Assembly (NCBI RefSeq): GCF_000300455.3
Contig: NZ_CP007215.2
Span: 4,030,001 to 4,094,000, forward strand
Length of the DNA stretch: 64,000 nt
DNA from: Kosakonia sacchari SP1
Lineage (GTDB): Bacteria > Pseudomonadota > Gammaproteobacteria > Enterobacterales > Enterobacteriaceae
Reading direction: 5' to 3'
This document shows positions 1 through 11,959 of this stretch, in pieces. Both the position numbers and the translations under genes were made by a program. How positions within the stretch are numbered: position 1 is the first letter of the stretch; each line of letters begins with the position of its first letter. The notes under the pieces are model-generated. The model worked only from the letters and a program-made list of their open reading frames with translations, was not told the origin of the DNA and made no database searches.

Positions 1-87
1 TTAGGCGAATGGGCAGCAGAAGAGAAGCGTATTCCAAGTTCAGGCGATCTATCCGACAGCGATGACTGGAGTGAAGAGCAGCCGTAG
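1..87 (+). CDS. yacG: DNA gyrase inhibitor YacG, C-terminal end (partial)
   Basis: The first 28 codons and a TAG stop read in frame from base 1 and match the C-terminal half of YacG, including the run LGEWAAEEKRIP and an acidic tail. YacG is a small zinc protein of about 65 residues that binds GyrB and inhibits gyrase. The four zinc-binding cysteines lie upstream of the window and cannot be checked. It converges on mutT with a 27-base gap, as in the E. coli coaE-zapD-yacG / mutT arrangement. The assignment rests on the tail only. Confidence 0.88.
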   Translation, partial: LGEWAAEEKRIPSSGDLSDSDDWSEEQP

Positions 88-114
88 TCGCCTGCGAACC
101 TGCTGGCGCGTTGC

Positions 115-504
115 TTAGCGCTGCGCCAGCTTGGTTATTACGGGTTCATTCGCGGGCGGGAAATCTTCCGCATTCAGCTTATCCTGCGCTATCCACTCGC
201 CTGGCTGTCCCTCTTTACCCCAGGGCTGCCCTTCCCAGCGCTCTACCAGCCAGAACCACAACGTGATATGGCGATCCGGGAACTGATATTCCAGCTTATC
301 AAACAGTACTGTTTCAACAGGCGTTATACCCACTTCTTCCTGTAATTCACGGATCATGGCTTGTTCCGGTGTTTCACCGGCTTCAATCTTGCCACCCGGA
401 AATTCCAGTTTATTTGCCATATGCGCATCGGCGGCTCGGCGGGTAATAAAAATTTCTCCTTGCGGATTACGGATGATCCCTACGGCGATGTTGAGTATTT
501 TCAT
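115..504 (-). CDS. mutT: 8-oxo-dGTP diphosphatase MutT
   Basis: 129-residue Nudix hydrolase that removes 8-oxo-dGTP from the nucleotide pool and so prevents A:T to C:G transversions. The Nudix box is intact: Gly38, Glu44, then Arg52-Glu53 and Glu56-Glu57 followed by Val-Gly-Ile at 58-60, which are the metal-binding residues. The length equals the E. coli protein. It lies downstream of secA in the secM-secA-mutT order. A strong terminator hairpin ends about 14 bases before its ATG, so expression depends on readthrough of that terminator or on an unseen promoter. Confidence 0.97.
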   Translation of the reverse strand: MKILNIAVGIIRNPQGEIFITRRAADAHMANKLEFPGGKIEAGETPEQAMIRELQEEVGITPVETVLFDKLEYQFPDRHITLWFWLVERWEGQPWGKEGQPGEWIAQDKLNAEDFPPANEPVITKLAQR

Positions 505-516
505 TCTGCAGATCTC

Positions 517-544
517 ATAAAAAAGGCGCAGATATCTGCGCCTT
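517..544 (-). terminator. Rho-independent terminator between secA and mutT
   Basis: A perfect 22-base palindrome (523-544) is followed on the minus strand by a run of six T (524-519). It sits directly after secA and just before the mutT start codon. Confidence 0.8.
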
Positions 545-563
545 AGTAATTATTATCAACGGG

Positions 564-3269
564 TTATGCCAGACGCCCGTGGCACTGTTTGTATTTTTTA
601 CCGGAACCACACGGGCATGGATCGTTGCGCCCTACTTTGCGTTCGCCAGTTTGCGAGGCAAGTTCTGCCGCAGCGGCGGATTCGTCATCCTGGTGGCTAA
701 GTTGCTGCATCTGCGCCAGACGCTCAGCTTCCTGACGACGCTGCAGCTCCATCTCTTCCACTTCTTCCGGCATACGCACCTGAACCTTACTCAGCGTGCT
801 GATGACTTCGTATTTCAGCGACTCCAGCATTGCAGCAAACATAGCGAAGGATTCACGCTTATATTCCTGCTTCGGATCTTTTTGCGCATAACCACGCAGG
901 TGGATACCCTGACGCAGATAATCCATCGCTGCCAGGTGCTCTTTCCACAGAGAATCGAGCGTTTGCAGCATTACGCCTTTTTCGAAGTGACGCATCATCT
1001 CGGCGCCAACAACTTCCTCTTTGCGCTGATAGGTTTCTACCGCGCTTTGCAGAATACGTTCACGCAACGTTTCTTCATGCAGATCCGGCTCTTTGTCCAG
1101 CCATTCTGCAATCGGCAAGTCGAGGTCGAAGTCGTTTTTCAGGCGTTCCTGCAGACCCGGGACATCCCACATCTCTTCCAGCGACTGCGGCGGAATATGG
1201 CCGTCAATAGTCGCTTTAAAGACATCTTCACGGATGCTGGTAATCGTTTCGCTGACATCAGACACATCCAGCAATTCGTTACGCTGGGTGTAAATCGCAC
1301 GACGCTGATCGTTGGCCACATCATCGTATTCCAGCAGTTGCTTACGAATATCAAAGTTGCGGCTTTCCACTTTACGCTGGGCGTTGGCAATGGCTTTCGT
1401 GACCCACGGGTGCTCAATCGCTTCGCCCGGCTTCATCCCCAGCTTACGCATCATGCCGGAAACACGGTCGGAGGCGAAAATACGCATCAGCGCATCTTCC
1501 ATGGAAAGATAGAAACGGGAGGAACCCGCATCGCCCTGACGACCAGAACGACCACGCAACTGGTTATCGATACGGCGTGATTCATGACGCTCAGTACCGA
1601 TAATGTGCAGGCCGCCTGCCGCCAGTACTGCGTCGTGACGCACCTGCCAGTCGGCTTTCACTTTGGCGATTTGCTCAGGCGTTGGCTCTTCGATCTCTGC
1701 CAGCTCAGCCTGCCAGCTGCCGCCCAGCACGATATCCGTACCACGACCCGCCATGTTTGTCGCAATGGTCACCGCACCAGTGTAGCCCGCTTGCGCCACG
1801 ATCTCTGCTTCTTTGGCGTGGAATTTGGCGTTCAGAACGTTGTGCTTGATGCCCGCTTTTGTCAGCTCATTGGACACAACTTCTGATTTTTCGATGGAGA
1901 TAGTCCCCACCAGCACTGGCTGACCTTTTGCCGTACGCTCTTTGATGTCTTCGATAATCGCCTGAATTTTCTCCGCTTCGGTCATATAGACCAGATCCGG
2001 CATATCTTTACGGATCATCGGGCGGTTAGTCGGAACGACAACGGTATCCAGTTTATAAATTGAACTGAATTCAAACGCTTCGGTATCCGCAGTACCGGTC
2101 ATCCCGGCGAGTTTTTCATACAGACGGAAATAGTTCTGGAAGGTAATGGAGGCCAGAGTCTGGTTTTCATTCTGGATTTCCACGCCTTCTTTGGCTTCAA
2201 CGGCCTGGTGCAGACCATCGGACCAGCGACGTCCCTGCATGGTACGCCCGGTATGTTCGTCAACGATGATGACTTCGCCATCTTTCACGATGTAGTCCAC
2301 ATCACGGGTAAACAGCACATGCGCACGCAGAGCGGCAGTGACGTGGTGCATCAGCATGATATTCGCTGGCGAGTAGAGCGACTCACCCTCTTCCATGATA
2401 CCTTCTTTCACCAGCAGCTCTTCAATCAGCACCAGACCACGTTCGGTTAGGGTAACCTGACGCGCTTTCTCGTCTACCGAGAAGTGGCCTTCGCCCTGGA
2501 AAGTGTCGGAATCCTCTTTCTCCTGACGGATCAGGTGCGGAATGATTTTATTTACTTTTTTATACAGATCGGAGCTGTCTTCCGCCGGACCAGAGATGAT
2601 CAGCGGAGTACGCGCTTCATCGATCAGGATGGAGTCGACCTCATCCACCAGCGCGTAGTGCAGTTTACGTTGCACGCGTTCTTCAGGGCTGAACGCCATG
2701 TTATCGCGCAGGTAATCGAAGCCGTATTCGTTGTTTGTACCGTAAGTAATGTCAGCAGCATAGGCTTCGCGCTTAGCGACAGACGGCATGCCCGGCAGGT
2801 TGATGCCAACGCTCAGACCGAGGAATTCAAACAGTGGGCGGTTGTTTTCGGCGTCACGTTGCGCCAGATAGTCGTTCACGGTTACGACGTGCACGCCCTT
2901 ACCGCTCAGAGCATTCAGGTAGGCCGGCAATGTTGCGGTTAACGTTTTCCCTTCACCGGTACGCATCTCTGCGATACAGCGATCGTTAAGAACCATACCG
3001 CCCAGCAACTGCACATCGAAATGGCGCATGCCGAACACGCGTTTACTCGCTTCTCGCACGACGGCGAATGCTTCTGGCAGCAGGCTATCTACGCTTTCGC
3101 CTTTTTCCAGACGCGCGCGAAACTCAGCAGTTTTACCTTTCAGCTCGTCATCGCTGAGCTGCTCCATGGCCGGTTCCATGGCGTTAATCTGGGCAACAGT
3201 TTTACGCATGCGACGCAGCGTACGATCGTTACGACTACCGAATACTTTAGTTAACAAATTGGTAAGCAT
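564..3269 (-). CDS. secA: Protein translocase ATPase SecA
   Basis: 901-residue motor ATPase that drives preproteins through SecYEG. The chosen ATG (3269) gives [17 protein letters not shown] and the exact E. coli length; the open frame continues 112 codons upstream but that part overlaps secM and is not SecA-like. Walker A (MRTGEGKT) is at residues 102-109, the DEVD Walker B region near 209, and helicase-type motifs follow. The C-terminal zinc site is complete: Cys885, Cys887, Cys896, His897, which binds SecB and lipid. The gene follows secM by 59 bases; its translation is expected to be coupled to SecM stalling. Confidence 0.99.
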   Translation of the reverse strand: MLTNLLTKVFGSRNDRTLRRMRKTVAQINAMEPAMEQLSDDELKGKTAEFRARLEKGESVDSLLPEAFAVVREASKRVFGMRHFDVQLLGGMVLNDRCIAEMRTGEGKTLTATLPAYLNALSGKGVHVVTVNDYLAQRDAENNRPLFEFLGLSVGINLPGMPSVAKREAYAADITYGTNNEYGFDYLRDNMAFSPEERVQRKLHYALVDEVDSILIDEARTPLIISGPAEDSSDLYKKVNKIIPHLIRQEKEDSDTFQGEGHFSVDEKARQVTLTERGLVLIEELLVKEGIMEEGESLYSPANIMLMHHVTAALRAHVLFTRDVDYIVKDGEVIIVDEHTGRTMQGRRWSDGLHQAVEAKEGVEIQNENQTLASITFQNYFRLYEKLAGMTGTADTEAFEFSSIYKLDTVVVPTNRPMIRKDMPDLVYMTEAEKIQAIIEDIKERTAKGQPVLVGTISIEKSEVVSNELTKAGIKHNVLNAKFHAKEAEIVAQAGYTGAVTIATNMAGRGTDIVLGGSWQAELAEIEEPTPEQIAKVKADWQVRHDAVLAAGGLHIIGTERHESRRIDNQLRGRSGRQGDAGSSRFYLSMEDALMRIFASDRVSGMMRKLGMKPGEAIEHPWVTKAIANAQRKVESRNFDIRKQLLEYDDVANDQRRAIYTQRNELLDVSDVSETITSIREDVFKATIDGHIPPQSLEEMWDVPGLQERLKNDFDLDLPIAEWLDKEPDLHEETLRERILQSAVETYQRKEEVVGAEMMRHFEKGVMLQTLDSLWKEHLAAMDYLRQGIHLRGYAQKDPKQEYKRESFAMFAAMLESLKYEVISTLSKVQVRMPEEVEEMELQRRQEAERLAQMQQLSHQDDESAAAAELASQTGERKVGRNDPCPCGSGKKYKQCHGRLA

Positions 3270-3328
3270 AATAAAAATCTCAAGCGCCCCGTTTATGGAG
3301 CTAAAAATGGATAAAAAGACTCGTTTTT
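3270..3328 (-). promoter_or_regulatory. secM-secA intercistronic control region
   Basis: In E. coli the secA ribosome binding site is masked in an mRNA stem with the end of secM, and ribosome stalling on SecM opens it. The spacer here contains a GGGGCGCTTGAGATTTTTAT stretch leading to the secA ATG, closely like the E. coli segment holding the secA ribosome binding site. I did not compute a fold; the function is inferred from homology of position and sequence. Confidence 0.6.
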
Positions 3329-3835
3329 TTAGCTGAGACGCTGAGGCCCGGCGCGGATACCTTGTACCTGGCTTATCCAGGTGGAAACGCGAAACGCGGT
3401 ATGCGGTACGAAGGTGGTTTGGGCAGCAAGACGAACAATTGCTGGCGGCTTGCTTTCCAGCGTCAGCAGCGCGCTGAGCGTGTCCAGCAAAGCAAGATGA
3501 TGTACCTGAATCGGCAACGGCTCTTCCGTTGCCACCGGCAGCGCTTGCGGTGCCATGGCGAACGAAAGGTGACGAATAACGGTGCGAATGGCATGCTGGT
3601 GCCAATAGTCGACAGTGAAGTTCGGACGGCGCTTCGCTTCCAGTAAGGCAAAACTGCTGAAATTGACCGCACTGGCGTTATCGTGATTGCGGGTCGTTTC
3701 GCGTGCGGGCTGGGCTGTTTCTGTATTACTGGCAAGCGCAGGTAAACCAAAACTCGCCGCGACCATCCCTAATAAGAGATGCGGCCAGAAATAGCGTCTG
3801 CCAAATTGTCGCCAGCGCGTCAGTATTCCGCTCAC
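3329..3835 (-). CDS. secM: Secretion monitor / translational arrest peptide SecM
   Basis: 168 residues from the GTG at 3835 (E. coli has 170, also a GTG start); another in-frame GTG three codons upstream is possible. It begins with a long export signal (basic [14 protein letters not shown], then a hydrophobic segment ending near LPALAS). The arrest motif is complete at 148-164: Phe148, Trp153-Ile154, Gly159-Ile160-Arg161-Ala162-Gly163-Pro164, spaced exactly as in E. coli. The 30 or so residues before the motif differ strongly from K-12. The nascent chain stalls its own ribosome until pulled by SecA, which raises secA translation. Confidence 0.96.
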   Translation of the reverse strand: MSGILTRWRQFGRRYFWPHLLLGMVAASFGLPALASNTETAQPARETTRNHDNASAVNFSSFALLEAKRRPNFTVDYWHQHAIRTVIRHLSFAMAPQALPVATEEPLPIQVHHLALLDTLSALLTLESKPPAIVRLAAQTTFVPHTAFRVSTWISQVQGIRAGPQRLS

Positions 3836-3874
3836 TTGCTCCACCCTAAAATAACGCCTGTCTCAAAATGCGTC

Positions 3875-3880
3875 AGTATA
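3875..3880 (-). promoter_or_regulatory. Candidate secM -10 box
   Basis: A TATACT hexamer on the minus strand lies about 40 bases upstream of the secM start. I see no good -35 box at 16-18 bases. The rest of the 3836-4046 spacer shows nothing further that I can identify. Confidence 0.35.
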
Positions 3881-4046
3881 TGTCGTTTTGCGCCCCAAAT
3901 CTTACCACTAAAGCCACTACGCCACAGCAGTATTCGGGCGTTGCAAGGTAGAAAACTGGACAGGAAAGCAGCAGTCGCACTAGAAAAAGCGGGAAGATAA
4001 GGTTTTGAATTGGATCCGCGCACTGGCGTTTTTGATGAAATGCACA

Positions 4047-4098
4047 AATAAAAACGACTGGTTTCCCTGACCGGAGAGAGTGCCAGGTTAACCAGTCG
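4047..4098 (-). terminator. Terminator after lpxC
   Basis: Nine-base inverted repeat (4055-4063 with 4090-4098) followed on the minus strand by a T-rich run. It ends the ftsZ-lpxC transcript before secM. Confidence 0.75.
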
Positions 4099-4115
4099 AT
4101 TTTGAGGTTATAGCG

Positions 4116-5093
<978 letters not shown>

Positions 5094-5133
5094 TTAGCAC
5101 AAAGAGCGACGAAGCCCAACTTCCAGCAAATTC

Positions 5134-6282
5134 TTAATCTGCTTGCTTACGCAAAAACGCAGGAATATCCAGATAATCAGGCTCTTTAGTGGTCTGCGGC
5201 GTATTGTCGTTAACCACTTTCGCTGGTTTCTGCTCCTGCTGCATCGGCTGCATGCCGTGCTGCTGATAGCGATCCATTACCGGCTGCTGCGCTTGTTTAT
5301 TGGTGACCAGGGTAATTTCCGGACGCTTGTCCATACCGATACCAGTCGCTACAACAGTAACACGCAGTTCGTCGTTCATATCCGGATCAAGGGAAGTACC
5401 GATAACCACAGTTGCGTTATCCGATGCAAACGCACGGATAGTATTACCTACGGTCTCGAACTCATCCAGACGCAGGTCGAAGCCCGCCGTGATGTTAACC
5501 AGCACACCACGCGCACCAGACAGATCGATATCTTCCAGCAGCGGGCTGGAAATGGCCATTTCGGCCGCTTCTTCCGCGCGATCTTCGCCGCTGGCAACGC
5601 CAGAGCCCATCATCGCGTAGCCCATTTCGGACATCACGGTGCGCACGTCAGCAAAGTCGACGTTCATCAGACCCGGACGGGTAATCAGTTCTGCAATACC
5701 CTGCACTGCGCCTTTCAGCACATCGTTCGCCGCGCCAAATGCATCCAGCAGCGAAATACCACGACCCAGCACTTTCAGCAGCTTGTCATTAGGGATGGTG
5801 ATCAGCGAGTCCACATGCTTGGACAGCTCCGTGATCCCCTGCTCCGCAAATGCCATACGCTTCTTACCTTCAAAATTGAAAGGCTTAGTCACGACAGCAA
5901 CGGTCAGGATACCCAGATCTTTTGCAACTTCAGCCACTACAGGTGCCGCACCGGTACCGGTACCGCCGCCCATACCCGCTGCGATAAAGACCATGTCAGC
6001 GCCTTCCAGCGCAGCGCGCAGCGCTTCACGATCCTCTTCCGCCGCGTTACGGCCAACTTCAGGGTTTGCTCCAGCGCCCAGACCTTTGGTGATACCACCA
6101 CCGATCTGAATGGTTTGCCCCACCGCTGTTTTACGCAACGCCTGAGCGTCAGTATTCACCGCGAAGAACTCAACCCCTTCAATGCGCTCGCGCACCATAT
6201 GCTCTACGGCGTTACCGCCGCCGCCACCGACGCCGATGACTTTAATCACCGCGTCGTTGGTTAATTCCATCGGTTCAAACAT
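5134..6282 (-). CDS. ftsZ: Cell division GTPase FtsZ
   Basis: 382-residue tubulin homologue that assembles the cytokinetic Z ring. The tubulin signature GGGTGTG is near residue 104, and the synergy (T7) loop NVDFADV is near 207. A glutamine-rich linker (about 318-368) joins the core to the conserved tail [14 protein letters not shown], which binds FtsA, ZipA and MinC. E. coli FtsZ is 383 residues. It follows ftsA with a 61-base gap and precedes lpxC. ftsZ promoters are known to lie inside ddlB, ftsQ and ftsA in E. coli; I did not try to locate them here. Confidence 0.99.
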   Translation of the reverse strand: MFEPMELTNDAVIKVIGVGGGGGNAVEHMVRERIEGVEFFAVNTDAQALRKTAVGQTIQIGGGITKGLGAGANPEVGRNAAEEDREALRAALEGADMVFIAAGMGGGTGTGAAPVVAEVAKDLGILTVAVVTKPFNFEGKKRMAFAEQGITELSKHVDSLITIPNDKLLKVLGRGISLLDAFGAANDVLKGAVQGIAELITRPGLMNVDFADVRTVMSEMGYAMMGSGVASGEDRAEEAAEMAISSPLLEDIDLSGARGVLVNITAGFDLRLDEFETVGNTIRAFASDNATVVIGTSLDPDMNDELRVTVVATGIGMDKRPEITLVTNKQAQQPVMDRYQQHGMQPMQQEQKPAKVVNDNTPQTTKEPDYLDIPAFLRKQAD

Positions 6283-6343
6283 AATCTCTCTCCGTTGTGC
6301 CTGTCGCCTGAAACCGTTAATTCTCTACGGTCTCTGAAAAAAA

Positions 6344-7600
6344 TTAAAACTCTTTTCGCAGCCAGCTGTTGATTCGTTTGAACCACGAACCGACTGACAC
6401 GCGTTTTTCAACTTCTGCTTCACCACTTAAATGGGTCTCTTTCCCGTAGTGCAGCAACCCCACCGCCGTTGAATAGTACGGCTCCTGGGCGTAATCCGTT
6501 AAACCAGTAATATTGAGCGGCGCACCAATACGCACCTGCGTATGGAACACGCGCTGCGCGCAGGCCGCCAGGCCTTCCATTTGCGCCGCACCGCCGGTCA
6601 ACACAATCCCCGCCGCCAGATGATGTTTCACACCTTGTTGGCGAAGCTGTTCCTGTAACTGCAAAATTTCGTCGTTCACCAGGTTGAGCAGCTCGGTGTA
6701 GCGCGGCTCTATAACGTCTGCCAGCGTCTGACGCTGCAGGCTACGTGGCGGACGGCCGCCAACACTCGGTACCTCAACGCTCTCGTCTTTGCCAACCAGC
6801 GAACCCAGTGCACAACCGTGGCGAACTTTAATCGCCTCAGCATCGCTCGGTGGTGTACCAAAGGCATACGCAATGTCGCTGGTTACCACGTTCCCCGCGT
6901 AAGGGATAACTTTGGTATGACGCAGCGCACCGCCGGTATAAACCGCCATATCCATTGTACCACCGCCGATGTCGACGACGCAGACACCCAGCTCACGTTC
7001 ATCTTCAGTCAGCACGGAGTAGCTGGAAGCCAGTCCGGCAAAAATAAGTTGGTCAACTTTCAAACCACATCGTTCAACGGCTTTAACGATGTTTTTCGCC
7101 ATATCGTTATGGCAAGTAATCAAATGCACTTTCGCCTGCATGCGTACGCCAGACAGACCTACCGGGTTTTTGATCCCTTCCTGGTAGTCGATAGCGTACT
7201 CCTGCGGAATCACATGTAAAACACGGTGTTCATCGCGCACACGTACCGATTTAGCCGTATGCACCACGTTTTCCACATCTTCCTGCGTAACTTCTTCTTC
7301 CGAAATTGGCACCATACCAATCTCGTTCTGACAGCTAATATGCTTCCCCGAGAGCGCAAGGTAGACCGATGAAATCTGGCAATCGGCCATCAATTCAGCC
7401 TGATCGATAGCGCGCTGAACGCATTTCACCACCGATTCCAGATCGTTCACTCCGCCTTTATCCATCCCACGAGACGGACAACTGCCTACGCCAATGATAT
7501 TCACAATACCGTCGGGCAGAACTTCCCCTACTAAAGCGGCGACCTTCGCGGTGCCAATCTCCAGTCCTACTACCAGTTTTCTGTCCGTCGCCTTGATCAT
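6344..7600 (-). CDS. ftsA: Cell division actin homologue FtsA
   Basis: 418 residues (420 in E. coli). FtsA tethers FtsZ to the inner membrane and recruits later division proteins. The N-terminus carries the actin-type phosphate loop [17 protein letters not shown]; the second phosphate motif is [14 protein letters not shown] near 200-213. The C-terminus is the amphipathic membrane helix [15 protein letters not shown]. The ATG overlaps the ftsQ stop by four bases, indicating translational coupling. Confidence 0.98.
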   Translation of the reverse strand: MIKATDRKLVVGLEIGTAKVAALVGEVLPDGIVNIIGVGSCPSRGMDKGGVNDLESVVKCVQRAIDQAELMADCQISSVYLALSGKHISCQNEIGMVPISEEEVTQEDVENVVHTAKSVRVRDEHRVLHVIPQEYAIDYQEGIKNPVGLSGVRMQAKVHLITCHNDMAKNIVKAVERCGLKVDQLIFAGLASSYSVLTEDERELGVCVVDIGGGTMDMAVYTGGALRHTKVIPYAGNVVTSDIAYAFGTPPSDAEAIKVRHGCALGSLVGKDESVEVPSVGGRPPRSLQRQTLADVIEPRYTELLNLVNDEILQLQEQLRQQGVKHHLAAGIVLTGGAAQMEGLAACAQRVFHTQVRIGAPLNITGLTDYAQEPYYSTAVGLLHYGKETHLSGEAEVEKRVSVGSWFKRINSWLRKEF

Positions 7601-8445
7601 TGTTGCTCTGCCTGTGCCTGATTCTGTTGTGCCTGATTTTGCTGCTGATTCGGTTCCTGAACAGGGGCCACTTTCCAGCCTACGGCCGCACCTGAGTCAT
7701 AGCGTAAATCCACGTAGCTAATCTCTTTGCCATCCGTTTGCGCCTGCTGCTGGAGAACCGGGTAGAGTTCCACAAAGCGCGCCAGACGTTTCATCGTATC
7801 GCCACGGCCCAGATTAAGCTTGATGTCATTGCTGAGCGTCACTTGCCATGAACGCCGCGCGGTCATCGCCGCCTCTTTTAACGTGAATTTATCCTTTGCC
7901 AGCACTTGCCCCATGTCACGGTAGCCCTGTAATACTTCGCTTTCGCTCCCTTCAGGGCCGTACAACATCGGTAAAATCTGTTTACTGGTTCGTTCGGCCG
8001 GCACGCTAAATGCGTTGCCGTCCACATCAACCATATGCTGATCATTCCACCGCGCAATGGGCACATATTCAACCAGATGAATCTTCAATTCGTCTGGCCA
8101 CTGTTTTCTGACGCTCGCCTGCTTGATCCAGGGCAGACGTTCTATCTGGCTTTGAATGATGTTAACGTCCTGCGTCATAAACGTGCCGGGCGCGCCCAAC
8201 GCCAAAATAGATTGGCGAATATCATCGTTGCGGGTGTAATGACGATCGCCTGTCAACACCAGCTTTGATAACGGCAAACGCTGTGCGTCGTCCATCCAAC
8301 CCAGTACCACCCAGCCACTCACCAACACAGTGCACAGCACCGTCAGCAGGAATACTATACCTGCAAGACGCGTTCCATTGTTGCGGCGGGAGATTTTGAC
8401 AGCCTCCGCTTCGCGATTTCGCGTGTTCAGCGCAGCCTGTGACAT
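7597..8445 (-). CDS. ftsQ: Cell division protein FtsQ
   Basis: 282 residues; a bitopic inner-membrane protein that links FtsBL and early division proteins. A basic cytoplasmic tail is followed by one transmembrane segment ([24 protein letters not shown], about 28-51), a POTRA domain and the beta domain. The start at 8445 gives [10 protein letters not shown] as in E. coli; ten extra in-frame codons upstream are not conserved and overlap ddlB. The C-terminal tail is longer than in K-12 through a short tandem repeat rich in Gln/Asn. It begins one base after ddlB ends. Confidence 0.97.
   Translation of the reverse strand: MSQAALNTRNREAEAVKISRRNNGTRLAGIVFLLTVLCTVLVSGWVVLGWMDDAQRLPLSKLVLTGDRHYTRNDDIRQSILALGAPGTFMTQDVNIIQSQIERLPWIKQASVRKQWPDELKIHLVEYVPIARWNDQHMVDVDGNAFSVPAERTSKQILPMLYGPEGSESEVLQGYRDMGQVLAKDKFTLKEAAMTARRSWQVTLSNDIKLNLGRGDTMKRLARFVELYPVLQQQAQTDGKEISYVDLRYDSGAAVGWKVAPVQEPNQQQNQAQQNQAQAEQQ
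7614..7643 (-). repeat. Two-unit 15-bp tandem repeat in the ftsQ 3' end
   Basis: Units at 7614-7628 and 7629-7643 differ at two positions and encode consecutive Gln/Asn/Ala pentapeptides in the periplasmic tail of FtsQ. This probably accounts for much of the added length relative to K-12 (282 against 276). Confidence 0.7.
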
Positions 8446-8446
8446 A

Positions 8447-9367
8447 TCACTCCGCCAATTCCAGAATACGAACAACTAACTGGGAAAAGCTCAACCCTGC
8501 CTGACGTGCCGCCATCGGCACCAGGCTGTGGCTGGTCATTCCTGGCGAGGTATTCGCTTCCAGCAAATAAAATTGTCCATCGCTGTCCAGCATGACATCG
8601 ATACGGCCCCACCCACGGCAGCCTAAAACTTGCCAGGCTTCACGCACCAGGACATGTAATGCTGCTTCATCGTCCACTTCCAGACCTGATGGGCAAAAAT
8701 ACTTCGTCTCATCAGAGAGATATTTCGCCTCATAATCATAGAAGATTCCCGCCGGTTGAATACGAATCGACGGTAAAATTTCATTTCCAAGCAGGGCGAC
8801 GGTAAATTCAGGCCCACTGAGCCATTTTTCAATCAGAACTTCATCATCATGTTGAAATGCAAGCGCTAATGCAGCATGCAGTCCTTCACTTTTATCGACC
8901 TTTGACATCCCGACGCTTGAACCTTCGCGGCTGGGCTTGACAATAACAGGTAACCCCAGCACCTCAATGCGTTGAATATCAATAGTTTTCAGGCCTGATT
9001 CAAATTCGCTGCGCGTCAGTGCCACCCACGGCGCAACGGGTAACCCCGCCCCCTGCCACAGCAGCTTGCTGCGCCCTTTATCCATTGAAATCGCCGAGGC
9101 CATCACACCGCTTCCGGTATAAGGAATATCGGTTAATTCCAGTAGCCCCTGCAGAGTGCCATCTTCACCGCCGCGACCATGCAAGGCGATAAACGCTTTA
9201 CTGAAACCCATCTCTTTCAGGCGGGTGACATCCACATCGCGCGGATCAACACCATGCGCATCAACGCCGCCTTCACGCAAACCTGCCAGCACCGCTGCAC
9301 CGGAATTAAGCGAAACGTCACGCTCGGCGGAGGTTCCGCCCAGCAGAACCGCTACTTTCTCAGCCAC
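8447..9367 (-). CDS. ddlB: D-alanine-D-alanine ligase B
   Basis: 306-residue ATP-grasp ligase that makes the D-Ala-D-Ala dipeptide for MurF. The GTG at 9367 is chosen because GAGGAGGAG lies just upstream and the length equals E. coli DdlB; the upstream ATG would add six non-conserved residues. Glu15 in GGTSAERD binds the first D-Ala, and the EAKYLSDET loop near 213-221 matches the serine/lysine/tyrosine catalytic region. [14 protein letters not shown] near 268-281 is the metal and second-substrate site. The gene overlaps the end of murC by eight bases. Confidence 0.98.
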   Translation of the reverse strand: MAEKVAVLLGGTSAERDVSLNSGAAVLAGLREGGVDAHGVDPRDVDVTRLKEMGFSKAFIALHGRGGEDGTLQGLLELTDIPYTGSGVMASAISMDKGRSKLLWQGAGLPVAPWVALTRSEFESGLKTIDIQRIEVLGLPVIVKPSREGSSVGMSKVDKSEGLHAALALAFQHDDEVLIEKWLSGPEFTVALLGNEILPSIRIQPAGIFYDYEAKYLSDETKYFCPSGLEVDDEAALHVLVREAWQVLGCRGWGRIDVMLDSDGQFYLLEANTSPGMTSHSLVPMAARQAGLSFSQLVVRILELAE

Positions 9368-10835
9368 GGCGCTCCTCCTCCACAATCTGCGGTTTCAGTT
9401 TGCTCTCGGCCAGGCTGCGCGCAATCTTACCGACGTTACCAGCGCCCTGGATCAGGATCAGATCGTTGCCGGTCAGCACCGGTGCCAGCATCGCGGCAAC
9501 CTGCGCCGGATCGGACACCAGAATCGGATCGATCTTGCCGCGACCGCGAATAGTGCGACACAGAGAACGGCTATCTGCGCCCGGGATCGCCGCTTCACCC
9601 GCCGGATAAACTTCCAGCATCAGCAGTGAATCCACCTGGGTCAGCACATTGGCGAAATCGTCATACAGATCTCGAGTACGCGTGTAACGGTGCGGCTGAA
9701 ACAACATCACCAGGTTTTTATCCGGCCAGCCCGCACGCGCCGCTTTGATAGTGGCATCCACTTCTGTCGGATGGTGACCATAATCGTCAACCAGCATCGC
9801 GGTACCGGTTTTACCGTTTACATCTTGCAGCGGGTATTCACCAAGGAAATCAAAACGGCGGCCTGTGCCCTGGAAGCTTTCAAGCGCGCGCAGGATCGCG
9901 TCATCTTCGATCCCCTCTTCCGTCGCTACCGCAACAGCCGCCGCCGCGTTTAACGCGTTATGGCGACCTGGCGCATTCAGCGTCACGCGCAGTTCCGGTT
10001 TATCCTGGCGCACCAGCGTAAAGTGCCCCTGCGGCCCAACCTGACGGTAGTTTTCCACGCGAACATCCGCATCATCACTAAAACCGTAGGTGGTAATCTG
10101 GCGACCTACTCGCGGCAACAGCTCACGAATAACAGGATCGTCGACGCACATCACCGCACGGCCATAGAACGGCAGGTTGTGCAGGAAGTTGATAAAGGTC
10201 GTTTTTAAATTTTCGAAGTCACCCTGGTAAGTATCCATATGGTCAGCTTCGATATTGGTGACAATCGCCACCATCGGCTGCAGATGCAGGAACGAGGCAT
10301 CGCTCTCATCCGCTTCCGCAATCAGGTAACGGCTATGCCCCAGGCGCGCATGCACGCCAGCGGCTTTAACCAGGCCACCATTAACAAAAGTCGGGTCCAG
10401 CCCGGCTTCTGCATAAATACTTGCCACCATCGCGGTGGTGGTCGTTTTGCCGTGCGTACCGGCAATGGCAATGCCGTGGCGAAAACGCATTAATTCCGCC
10501 AGCATCTCAGCGCGGCGGATCACCGGAATGCGCGCTTCATGCGCCGCTACGATTTCCGGGTTATCGGCAGAGATCGCGCTGGAAGCCACCACAACGCTCG
10601 CATCGCTCACGTTTTCCGGGCGGTGGTTGAAATAAATCGTGGCGCCAAGCGACGTCAATTGCTGCGTAACCGGATTCGGCGCCAAATCGGAGCCGCTAAT
10701 CTGGTAGCCTTCGTTGGCCAGCACTTCGGCAATACCGCCCATGCCAGCACCGCCAATGCCGACAAAGTGAATGTGCCGGACGCGACGCATCTCGGGCACG
10801 ATTGAACGCAGTTTCGCCAGTTCTTGTGTATTCAT
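9360..10835 (-). CDS. murC: UDP-N-acetylmuramate-L-alanine ligase MurC
   Basis: 491 residues, the E. coli length. It adds L-Ala to UDP-MurNAc, the first of the cytoplasmic Mur ligase steps. An N-terminal Rossmann motif ([12 protein letters not shown], about 23-34) binds the UDP part; the ATP loop [11 protein letters not shown] is near residue 124; the C-terminal domain carries [13 protein letters not shown]. It lies 56 bases after murG and its TGA overlaps the start of ddlB. Confidence 0.99.
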   Translation of the reverse strand: MNTQELAKLRSIVPEMRRVRHIHFVGIGGAGMGGIAEVLANEGYQISGSDLAPNPVTQQLTSLGATIYFNHRPENVSDASVVVASSAISADNPEIVAAHEARIPVIRRAEMLAELMRFRHGIAIAGTHGKTTTTAMVASIYAEAGLDPTFVNGGLVKAAGVHARLGHSRYLIAEADESDASFLHLQPMVAIVTNIEADHMDTYQGDFENLKTTFINFLHNLPFYGRAVMCVDDPVIRELLPRVGRQITTYGFSDDADVRVENYRQVGPQGHFTLVRQDKPELRVTLNAPGRHNALNAAAAVAVATEEGIEDDAILRALESFQGTGRRFDFLGEYPLQDVNGKTGTAMLVDDYGHHPTEVDATIKAARAGWPDKNLVMLFQPHRYTRTRDLYDDFANVLTQVDSLLMLEVYPAGEAAIPGADSRSLCRTIRGRGKIDPILVSDPAQVAAMLAPVLTGNDLILIQGAGNVGKIARSLAESKLKPQIVEEERRG

Positions 10836-10891
10836 TCTCTAAACGCCATCGACTACTTAAATTTGCGCGACGCAAAAGGCGTCGCCAGTAT

Positions 10892-11959
10892 TTATGCCTG
10901 CGCTGCCAGGCTCACTTCGTTTGCCACCCGTTCGGTAGCATCGGGGATAGCTGCCGCGCGCGCGCGTTCGGCCATCTCCAGTAATGCTTCGCGGTTCCAG
11001 CCCGCGAGCGTTGCAGCCACCGCATCAACGGTAAATTGCGGCTGCTCCAGAATCTTTGCAGCGCCCGCTTTTTCCAACGGCAAGGCATTCCAGTACTGCT
11101 GCCGGTCCTTGTGCTGGAACGGTACAAACAGCGCCGGTAAACCTGCTGCGGCGATCTCGCTGACCGTCAGCGCGCCGGAGCGGCAAACCACCACATCCGC
11201 CCAGGCATATGCTTGTGCCATATCGTCAATAAACTCAGTAACTTTATGCTGAGGTTCGCCAGCGCTTGCATAAGCTCGCTCAACCTCCTGCTGCGCACCC
11301 TTCCCGCTCTGATGCCAGATAGTGACAGCAGCGCCTAACTTTGCCGCAACCTGCGGCATCGTCTGGTTAAGCACACGTGCGCCTTGCGAACCACCGACAA
11401 CCAGTACCCGCACCGGGCCTTCACGACCGGGCAAGCGTTGCTGCGGCAGCGGCAGCGCCAACACATCGACACGCACCGGGTTCCCCACCACTTCCGCTGT
11501 CGGGAAAGCCCCCGGAAACGCCTGCATCACTTTGGTGGCGATTTTCGCCAGCCATTTGTTGGTCAAACCGGCAATGCCGTTTTGCTCATGCAGCACCACC
11601 GGAATACCAAGCGACCAGGCCGCGAGCCCACCGGGACCGGAAACATAGCCACCCATCCCCAGCACCACATCAGGCTTAAAGCGTTGCATAATGGCGCGCG
11701 CCTGACGCCAGGCATTGAAGATACGCACCGGCGCCAGCAACTGCGCCTTAATACCTTTGCCGCGCAGACCAGAGATGCGGATAAAATCGATCTCAATGCC
11801 GTGTTTCGGCACCAGGTCAGCCTCCATGCGATCGGCGGTTCCGAGCCAGCGCACTTGCCAGCCCTGATCCATCAAATGGTGCGCGACCGCGAGCCCGGGG
11901 AAAACATGCCCACCGGTACCGCCCGCCATCACCATTAACCGCTTTGGTTGACCACTCAT
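10892..11959 (-). CDS. murG: Undecaprenyl-PP-MurNAc-pentapeptide GlcNAc transferase MurG
   Basis: 355-residue GT-B glycosyltransferase that converts lipid I to lipid II at the inner face of the membrane. The glycine-rich loop GGTGGH is at 13-18 and the sugar-nucleotide region [14 protein letters not shown] lies near 186. The ATG at 11959 shares its A with the ftsW stop (TGATG); a GTG one codon upstream would give 356 residues. E. coli MurG has 355. Confidence 0.98.
   Translation of the reverse strand: MSGQPKRLMVMAGGTGGHVFPGLAVAHHLMDQGWQVRWLGTADRMEADLVPKHGIEIDFIRISGLRGKGIKAQLLAPVRIFNAWRQARAIMQRFKPDVVLGMGGYVSGPGGLAAWSLGIPVVLHEQNGIAGLTNKWLAKIATKVMQAFPGAFPTAEVVGNPVRVDVLALPLPQQRLPGREGPVRVLVVGGSQGARVLNQTMPQVAAKLGAAVTIWHQSGKGAQQEVERAYASAGEPQHKVTEFIDDMAQAYAWADVVVCRSGALTVSEIAAAGLPALFVPFQHKDRQQYWNALPLEKAGAAKILEQPQFTVDAVAATLAGWNREALLEMAERARAAAIPDATERVANEVSLAAQA

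Noticed and set aside
579-1580. 333-codon frame antisense to secA
   Set aside because: Shadow of secA, which is full length and contains all expected motifs.
3270-3605. 112-codon N-terminal extension of secA
   Set aside because: Overlaps the secM 3' end in another frame; SecA begins at [12 protein letters not shown] with the exact E. coli length.
3832-4047. 71-codon minus-strand frame upstream of secM
   Set aside because: Covers the secM promoter spacer, has no ribosome binding site I can see and no recognisable sequence.
5143-6264. 373-codon frame antisense to ftsZ
   Set aside because: Shadow of ftsZ; low-complexity composition and no domain, while ftsZ is complete.
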